Shown: positions 29,046 to 33,799 of the stretch, piece by piece
Numbering within the stretch: the first letter of the stretch is position 1
Layout of the letters: each line of letters begins with the position of its first letter
Source of the DNA: a virus
IMG/VR virus record: IMGVR_UViG_3300017971_000577
Location: 1-33,799 of that record
Direction: 5' to 3' (one strand)
Length of the DNA stretch: 33,799 bases
Notes under the pieces: generated by a model
Database searches by the model: none
Seen by the model: only the letters and a program-made list of their open reading frames with translations
What the model was told of the DNA's origin: nothing
Position numbers and translations under genes: made by a program

Positions 29046-29600
29046 GTGACAATAAGTAGACAAAGGACGAACCGCCCCTTCAAATTTGGTGAACGTGATC
29101 GCAGGCAATTTATCGTTCAAGAAAGCGAAGTTGCCTTACGCGCAATTAATGATACATCAGGAAATCCAATATTCTTGGGTCGTTCTCTTATTGGAACAGC
29201 TGAAGCTGATGATAAATGGCAAATACGTAAAATTGCCTATGACAGCAATGGAAGTGTAACAAGTGTTACATGGCCTCAGAATGATGAGAGCAACCCATCC
29301 GCTGATTATGAATTTGAATGGTCTTCTGTAAGCGATTTGAGCATCACTGGAATTACTCAAGCGAATCCAGCTGCTGTAACAGTATCTGCAGCTGGCACAT
29401 TAGCCAATGGTGATAAGATCATTATCGAAGACGTTGCTGGCATGACAGAAGTAAATTTTGATGGAACAAACATTTACACTGTTGCAAATCTGGTTGGAAC
29501 CACTTTTGAGCTTCAAGGAATTGATTCCACGGGATTCACAGCTTACAGTTCTGGAGGTTCTGTCATCTATGGAAATGTTGTTAACCTAACTTACGCGTGA
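29046..29600 (+). CDS. Structural protein with FCCH-type domain, 184 aa
   Basis: GTG start with AGGAG upstream. Residues 1-97 form an N-terminal domain (FGERDRRQFIVQESEVALRA, IRKIAYDSNGSVTSVTWPQN). About residues 98-174 are a fifth FCCH-type module, ITGITQANPAAVTVSAAG to TAYSSGGSV, closely alike to the first module of the tail hub. A connector between hub and fibres is a plausible role. Confidence 0.75.
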   Translation: MTISRQRTNRPFKFGERDRRQFIVQESEVALRAINDTSGNPIFLGRSLIGTAEADDKWQIRKIAYDSNGSVTSVTWPQNDESNPSADYEFEWSSVSDLSITGITQANPAAVTVSAAGTLANGDKIIIEDVAGMTEVNFDGTNIYTVANLVGTTFELQGIDSTGFTAYSSGGSVIYGNVVNLTYA

Positions 29601-29604
29601 GATC

Positions 29605-30876
29605 ATGCCTTATAAATTAAATGCTATTACGGGCGATTTTGACTTAGTCGAAGATGTGTCGGGTTTTGGAGATGTGAGTGGTCCTGCCTCTAGCACAGAC
29701 AATGCCATAGCTCGCTTTGATGGAACAACTGGAAAGCTTTTACAAAACTCCGTTGTGACTATTGATGATGCTGGTGAAACCGCTGGAATGACACAACTTG
29801 ATGTGGATAATATCCAGATCAATGGAAATACAATTGCGTCAACAGACACCAATGGAGAGATTATTCTTTCTCCTGATGGAACCGGTGGTGCAGTTGTCAC
29901 TACTAATCTTACCATTGGTCAATCTACGCAGAACGTTTCATTTACGGTTAACGGTGTGGCAATTGACGCTACAGTATCCGTTGAGGAAGAAAATGCTACT
30001 GATCTCGGTGGAATTGTTTGTCATCGACATGGAAGCGCCGCGAGCTATGGTGGACACTTTGTAGCGATGCGCAGTCGTGGTACTCACGCCTCAGAAACCA
30101 TTGTCCAAAGTGGTGATACATTATCATTAATGGCCACCGCAGGTTACGACGGAACTGATTATGCATTAGCAGCTAATATTACTGTACAAGTTGATGGAAC
30201 TCCTAGTTCGAACGACATGCCGGGACGCATCATTTTTTCGACTTCTCAAGATGGTGGTCAAACGCCAACAGAAGCAATGCGTATCGATAGTTCTCAGGTT
30301 GTTACGCTTGCAAACGCTCTTCCTGAAGGCTCGGGAGGAACAAATCAAACAACCTATGCTACCGGGGATGTTCTTTATGCCAGTGGGGCAAATACACTAA
30401 GTAAACTCGCTGCTGGAACTAATGGCCACGTTCTTACTTTAGCAGCAGGTGTCCCTTCTTGGGCTTCTGCAGCTGGTGGATTAGCGGCCGCAACTCAAGC
30501 TGAAATGGAAGCTGCAAGTGATAACACTGTCGCAGCTACCCCTGCAAACACACAGTACCATCCTGGAACATGTAAGGCCTGGGTTTACTTTGATGGTAGT
30601 GGAACAGTTGCGATTAACGCAGACTACAACGTAGATTCGATCACAGATAACGGAACTGGAGACTATAGCATCGTGATTGGAACTGATTTCAGCACAGCAA
30701 ATTATTGCGCTATAGCTATGTGCGGTAGAGGGTCAATCAATGGAGATACAACAACAGCAGCATATTTTTCTTCGCCAAACGCTGTTGGAAGCTTCAGAAT
30801 TCTTACTTCAATTGCAAGCGTTTACAGCGTTTTAGATTCACCAGATATTTACTGTGCGATGTTCGGAGATCAATAA
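29605..30876 (+). CDS. Tail fibre protein, 423 aa
   Basis: Contains the fibre motif 'GDVSGPASSTDNAIARFDGT' followed by 'TGKLLQNSVVTIDDAG' (about residues 22-58), common in phage fibres. A shaft-like region and a 'GGTNQTTYATGDVLYASGA' stretch near 246 come next, then a beta-rich tip from about 315 with Cys pairs. The next gene looks like its assembly chaperone. Overlaps that gene by one base. Confidence 0.82.
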   Translation: MPYKLNAITGDFDLVEDVSGFGDVSGPASSTDNAIARFDGTTGKLLQNSVVTIDDAGETAGMTQLDVDNIQINGNTIASTDTNGEIILSPDGTGGAVVTTNLTIGQSTQNVSFTVNGVAIDATVSVEEENATDLGGIVCHRHGSAASYGGHFVAMRSRGTHASETIVQSGDTLSLMATAGYDGTDYALAANITVQVDGTPSSNDMPGRIIFSTSQDGGQTPTEAMRIDSSQVVTLANALPEGSGGTNQTTYATGDVLYASGANTLSKLAAGTNGHVLTLAAGVPSWASAAGGLAAATQAEMEAASDNTVAATPANTQYHPGTCKAWVYFDGSGTVAINADYNVDSITDNGTGDYSIVIGTDFSTANYCAIAMCGRGSINGDTTTAAYFSSPNAVGSFRILTSIASVYSVLDSPDIYCAMFGDQ

Positions 30877-31337
30877 TGTCAAATATTAGAGTCATTTATG
30901 AAGACGCTGAAGGCGTCAAGGTTATGCAGCCAACAGACAATGGTCTTAAAGAGCGATCTCTTGAAGAGATTATCGATAGAAGCATTCCTGATGATGTCTT
31001 TTATGTGATAACAGATATTTCTCAGCTTCCTGCTAGCAGAGAATTTAGGGGAGCCTGGCATCTTAAAAATAATAAAATCGAACATGATTTGGAAAAAGCT
31101 AAGGCTATTCAATTAGATCGTTTGCGACAAGCTCGTGACCGTGCATTAGTTGAAATGGATGGCGAGCAAATGAAGCTGCAAAGTTTGGATGAATCGATCG
31201 ATCCAATTAAGGACAAAAAAAATCGTCTCAGAAATGTCACAGACCCGATAAAAGAATTGGATACAAATACTTGCTCTTTAGACGACATCAGAGCACTTGG
31301 AAATCCCGATCAAATTAAAGAAATTTTAGGGGCATAG
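30876..31337 (+). CDS. Fibre assembly chaperone-like protein, 153 aa
   Basis: TAATG overlap with the tail fibre. Residues 58-100 (FRGAWHLKNNKIEHDLEKAK, AIQLDRLRQARDRALVEMDG) match the ending typical of phage fibre-assembly proteins and short phage proteins that follow fibre genes. The N terminus holds 'VIYEDAEGVKVMQPTDNG'. Located between two fibre genes, as such chaperones are. Confidence 0.72.
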   Translation: MSNIRVIYEDAEGVKVMQPTDNGLKERSLEEIIDRSIPDDVFYVITDISQLPASREFRGAWHLKNNKIEHDLEKAKAIQLDRLRQARDRALVEMDGEQMKLQSLDESIDPIKDKKNRLRNVTDPIKELDTNTCSLDDIRALGNPDQIKEILGA

Positions 31338-31338
31338 A

Positions 31339-33120
31339 ATGGCCAGAAATAAAGTTGGTGTACCGTACGAAATTCCTACACGTTACGTTGGTCCTGGGAC
31401 CGACTTAATCCCGATTATTAAAGTTTCTCGGGAACCAACTTCTAATGATTCTCGCTTTCCTCTAGGGCAATTCTGGCTCGTTGGAGATGACCCAACAACA
31501 GGGAGTGTTGGAGATCTTTGGTACCTAAAGGATTACTCTGCTGGTGTACCGCAGTGGGAATCAATATCTAGTGCATCGCCAGGAGATGATATTCAAACAC
31601 TAACTGGAGATGGTTCGACAGCGGTTTCACCTGATGGTGCTGGAAATATTGATATTATTGGGTCAACAGTCGCCAACGCTACGAATGCAAAGCCGCTTTA
31701 TATTAACGACGGAACAGTTAATCAGTTGACTGCACAAATCCAAGTTGGATCAGCTATTACGGGCGCACCTGCAAACAGCAATGATGCTGGAATAATAAGT
31801 CTTGATGATACAGTTTTTAACGTTGATGCTAACGGATACGCCAGCCTAATTCAAGGGAGTGGACCACTAGTCGATACTATTACAGTATCATCAGCGACAT
31901 TGCCAGGAGTCGCAAATGTAGTTCCAAGTGCAGTTGGAGTCATCACTGTTTCAGGAAATGCAGTTGCTGCACATTCAGTTCCGGTTGAAAGCCATAGCCG
32001 AGCGCTAAATGCTTATAATATCGAAGTGCAGCTCGCATCAGACCGAACTGGTACCCCAGCAAACAGTAATGATGCAGGGCTTGCTAGCTTTGATGACGCT
32101 ATTTTCAATGTAGATGCTAATGGGTACGTAACACTATCTGGTGGATCTTTACCACCAACACAGACCTTTACAGGAGATGCTGGTGGTGCTGTAGGTCCAG
32201 ACGGTAGCGGTGATATAGATGTTCAAGGTGTTACTGTTGCAAACGCTACGAATGCAAAGCCAGTATTTGTTCAAGGCACAGCAGGAAGTAATTTATTAGA
32301 AGTAGATGTGCAAGTTGCATCTGCTGTGACAGGAGCCCCTGGCGATAAGTTAGATGCAGGGTTAGCTAGTTTCGATGATACAAAATTCACAGTCGATACT
32401 GACGGTTATGTTTCATTAAGTGGCGGAGCTTTTTCCCCACAGCCACTTGAATATGTAAGTGAATGGGAAGATTTCCTTCACGGAGCCGGAGCAACATCTG
32501 GTTTACAAACTTACGACGCTAAGTACGTTTGGGAAAACAATGGAATGGCAGGCAGAAATGATCCGGTCTACTCTGTAGCAGGGCACCCTGGCATTTGGAG
32601 AATGAGCATCGGAACAGCTGCAACAAGTCGATGGCTGCGCATGTGCAGCTTAAATACTACAGGAGCTCACGTCTTTGGTGGGGGTACGTTAACGCTGCAT
32701 TGGGTTATTAAGCCTTTAGCGCTAAGCTCAGCTTCCAGTCCATATATAATTAAATGTGGAATTGAAAAATTGGGAACAGGGGTACCGACCGATGGTGCAT
32801 GGTTTGAGTACACACATAGTGTAAATTCTGGACAATGGACCGTAAACAGTGCCGCAAGCAGCACAACAACTACAAACAATACAGTAACAGCAGCAGTTGC
32901 AGATTGGACACGATTGACTATACAGGTTAATGCTGGAGCCACTAGCATAGCTTACTTTGTTGATGGTGTAGAGGTTACAGGAAGCCCAATTACTACCAAT
33001 ATCAGCTCAACGAATATGACCCCTTTTATGAATATTCAAAGCGCAAGCTCTGGATCTGCATCTAGAGATGTATTAATTGATTTGATGGTGATTGAACAAG
33101 AATTCACGACCGCCCGTTAG
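31339..33120 (+). CDS. Large tail fibre/receptor-binding protein, 593 aa
   Basis: N-terminal attachment part (residues 1-80: PYEIPTRYVGPGTDLIPIIK, FWLVGDDPTTGSVGDLWYLK), then three related modules at about 83-175, 224-269 and 273-363. Each has 'NSNDAG..sfDD..F.vDanGY.sLsgg' or a close variant, and two also carry 'TVANATNAKP'. From about 372 a lectin-like (ConA-type jelly-roll) domain starts, with 'WEDFLHGAG', 'WVIKPLALSSASSPYIIKCG' and 'WTRLTIQVNAGATSIAYFVD'. Likely the main host-recognition protein. Its stop overlaps the stop of the minus-strand gene at 33117. Confidence 0.8.
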   Translation: MARNKVGVPYEIPTRYVGPGTDLIPIIKVSREPTSNDSRFPLGQFWLVGDDPTTGSVGDLWYLKDYSAGVPQWESISSASPGDDIQTLTGDGSTAVSPDGAGNIDIIGSTVANATNAKPLYINDGTVNQLTAQIQVGSAITGAPANSNDAGIISLDDTVFNVDANGYASLIQGSGPLVDTITVSSATLPGVANVVPSAVGVITVSGNAVAAHSVPVESHSRALNAYNIEVQLASDRTGTPANSNDAGLASFDDAIFNVDANGYVTLSGGSLPPTQTFTGDAGGAVGPDGSGDIDVQGVTVANATNAKPVFVQGTAGSNLLEVDVQVASAVTGAPGDKLDAGLASFDDTKFTVDTDGYVSLSGGAFSPQPLEYVSEWEDFLHGAGATSGLQTYDAKYVWENNGMAGRNDPVYSVAGHPGIWRMSIGTAATSRWLRMCSLNTTGAHVFGGGTLTLHWVIKPLALSSASSPYIIKCGIEKLGTGVPTDGAWFEYTHSVNSGQWTVNSAASSTTTTNNTVTAAVADWTRLTIQVNAGATSIAYFVDGVEVTGSPITTNISSTNMTPFMNIQSASSGSASRDVLIDLMVIEQEFTTAR

Positions 33121-33326
33121 ATGTTATTGTTTAACTGTTCTAGAGCACCCATTTTGCGTTGATGATTCCTGATCATTGAGATCGTTGTGGTCTCATTTTT
33201 CTTATTTACGCAATAACGACATCTCGCCTGAAGTCCGTCATATGAAGTGCGGCTCTTGTGAAAATCCATAAGGTAGTGTTCTTCACCGCATTTTGAGCAT
33301 TTCTTTTTTGGTGCAGATTTTGTCAT
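33117..33326 (-). CDS. Zinc-finger-like small protein, 69 aa, convergent with the fibre
   Basis: Two CxxC pairs, KKCSKCGEEHYLMDFHKSR and ARCRYCVNKK, with the 'F.ksrtsyDGLQarCryC' spacing of the zinc-ribbon found in phage HNH and homing-type proteins. Too short for an HNH nuclease itself, so probably a stand-alone finger. It is the only leftward gene outside the early operon, and shares the intergenic region 33327-33396 with the rightward cassette. Confidence 0.75.
   Translation of the reverse strand: MTKSAPKKKCSKCGEEHYLMDFHKSRTSYDGLQARCRYCVNKKNETTTISMIRNHQRKMGALEQLNNNI
33177..33200 (+). terminator. Weak rightward terminator after the fibre block
   Basis: TGAGA (33177-33181) pairs with TCTCA (33191-33195) over a 9-nt loop, then TTTTT. 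Only five base pairs, but it is the one terminator-like element following the late operon. It lies within the minus-strand zinc-finger gene. Confidence 0.35.
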
Positions 33327-33331
33327 GAAGT

Positions 33332-33371
33332 TATACCTAAAAAAACACGGTTATACATAAGGTTAGGTATA
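33332..33371. repeat. Inverted repeat in the divergent intergenic region
   Basis: TATACCTA (33332-33339) and TAGGTATA (33364-33371) flank a stretch with a further GTTATAC copy. The spacer between the zinc-finger gene and the lipoprotein gene presumably holds both promoters, and the repeat may be an operator. No clear -35/-10 pair was found. Confidence 0.5.
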
Positions 33372-33396
33372 GACCGAGTATCACTATGAGGGCAAT

Positions 33397-33561
33397 ATGA
33401 AATATCTATTACCACTTTTTCTTCTGACAGGATGCGGAATGCTTAATGAACGCCTTGGACTAGAAGATGATCATCTCCTTGAAGAATTTGCAGAAGAGCA
33501 GATTGAGCAAAGGACTGGCTGGGATATTGATTTAACACCATTTAGCCGAGAATATTTATGA
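33397..33561 (+). CDS. Small phage lipoprotein, 54 aa
   Basis: GAGGG six bases before the ATG. MKYLLPLFLLTGCG is a short lipoprotein signal with lipobox LTGC, so Cys13 should be lipidated. The mature part has 'LEEFAEEQIEQRTGWDIDLT', similar to a recurring small phage lipoprotein with 'EE..E..I...TG.diDLTP'. Role unknown; such genes often lie near tail or lysis genes, but it is not a proven spanin. Its TGA overlaps the ATG of the repeat protein (ATGA). Confidence 0.78.
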   Translation: MKYLLPLFLLTGCGMLNERLGLEDDHLLEEFAEEQIEQRTGWDIDLTPFSREYL

Positions 33562-33799
33562 ATCCACTTTCTGTTAATATGAGCATCAATACCAATTGCA
33601 ATGAGTGGTGTCCACGTAGTGGAACGCTTCATTGTTGCTGCATACATGCTGAACCAGATTCCGACTCAGACGATGTAAGTGTTGATGAAACAACTCGTGT
33701 TGATGAAACAACTCGTGTTGATGAAACAACTCGTGTTGATGAAACAACTCGTGTTGATGAAACAACTCGTGTTGATGAAACAACTCGTGTTGATCAAAA
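33558..33799 (+). CDS. 5' part of the Cys-rich VDETTR-repeat protein (continues at 2)
   Basis: ATG in an ATGA overlap with the lipoprotein; a second ATG lies at 33579. The N-terminal domain holds five Cys in 33 residues (NCNEWCPRSGTLHCCCIHAE), then an acidic linker (PDSDSDDVS), then six VDETTR repeats (33681-33788). The gene continues across the contig join and ends at 142 with KSCCNIL. There is no signal peptide. Translation is supported by gene overlaps on both sides. No known family; it may be an adhesin-like linker, a metal- or lipid-linked protein, or an effector, all unproven. Confidence 0.78.
   Translation, partial: MNPLSVNMSINTNCNEWCPRSGTLHCCCIHAEPDSDSDDVSVDETTRVDETTRVDETTRVDETTRVDETTRVDETTRVDQ
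33662..33799. repeat. Right copy of the terminal direct repeat (6 tandem units)
   Basis: Same as positions 1-102 but with six copies of the 18-bp unit (33681-33698 through 33771-33788) in place of four. Shows circularity and an uncertain or variable repeat number. Confidence 0.93.

Noticed and set aside
33586-33783. Minus-strand ORF made of FHQHEL repeats
   Set aside because: It is the reverse reading of the 18-bp tandem repeat. The plus-strand frame has overlapping neighbours on both sides and a ribosome context; the minus frame has neither.
1-33799. tRNA or rRNA genes
   Set aside because: No tRNA-like cloverleaf or rRNA segment was seen by eye; a tRNA search program would be needed to exclude one.
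1-33799. Naming a host such as Chlamydiae or Legionella
   Set aside because: The CaaX-like end and secreted proteins are suggestive only; nothing in the sequence identifies the host.

Overview
The window is an essentially complete genome of a small (about 33.7 kb) short-tailed dsDNA phage of a Gram-negative bacterium. It is a circular or circularly permuted contig: positions 1-102 and 33662-33799 are the same sequence, differing only in copy number of an 18-bp tandem repeat (4 copies at the left end, 6 at the right). The podovirus assignment rests on a P22-like portal, an N4-gp56-type major capsid protein, a P22 gp10-like tail hub, two internal (ejection-type) virion proteins, and no tape measure or tail-tube genes. 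Lipobox and signal-peptide proteins and clear Shine-Dalgarno sites point to a Gram-negative host; the species cannot be named from sequence alone. No tRNA, rRNA, CRISPR array, integrase, holin or endolysin was recognised.

Layout. (1) 458-5305, minus strand: a leftward early operon of tightly overlapping genes, including a RecT-type annealing protein, a YqaJ-type exonuclease, two signal-peptide proteins, two tiny membrane proteins and several small unknowns. It is driven by two sigma70-like promoters (about 5.36 and 4.74 kb), each carrying the same 15-bp dyad over its -35 box. (2) 5306-6070: control region with a Cro-like HTH gene transcribed rightward from a promoter sharing one of these dyads, then a 370-bp leader with several hairpins and a candidate leftward antisense RNA placed like lambda OOP. 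(3) 6071-11194, plus: replication and small-gene region. It starts with an O-like winged-helix initiator carrying iteron-like repeats inside its own gene and a DnaC-like loader, followed by a RusA resolvase, many small phage-family proteins and a ParB-like protein. (4) 11191-18019: packaging and head (terminase small and large, portal, scaffold, major capsid, a decoration-like protein), ending in a strong terminator. (5) 18083-26666: neck/tail, a GNAT-like protein, an S74-chaperone protein and ejection proteins. (6) 26700-33120: a large fibre/appendage block. (7) 33327-33799 joined to 1-478: a separate rightward cassette crossing the contig junction. It encodes a small lipoprotein, a Cys-rich hexapeptide-repeat protein and a 91-aa acidic protein, coupled by ATGA overlaps and closed by an intrinsic terminator.

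The most unusual items are the in-frame VNTR gene in that moron-like cassette, whose product has Cys-rich ends and finishes in a CaaX-like tetrapeptide; the lambda-like control and replication architecture with a candidate OOP-like RNA; a 15-bp operator pair; an FCCH-type domain used five times across three structural genes; and a recurrent CACACRGAGC leader motif. All functional statements come from motif recognition by eye; no database search was run.
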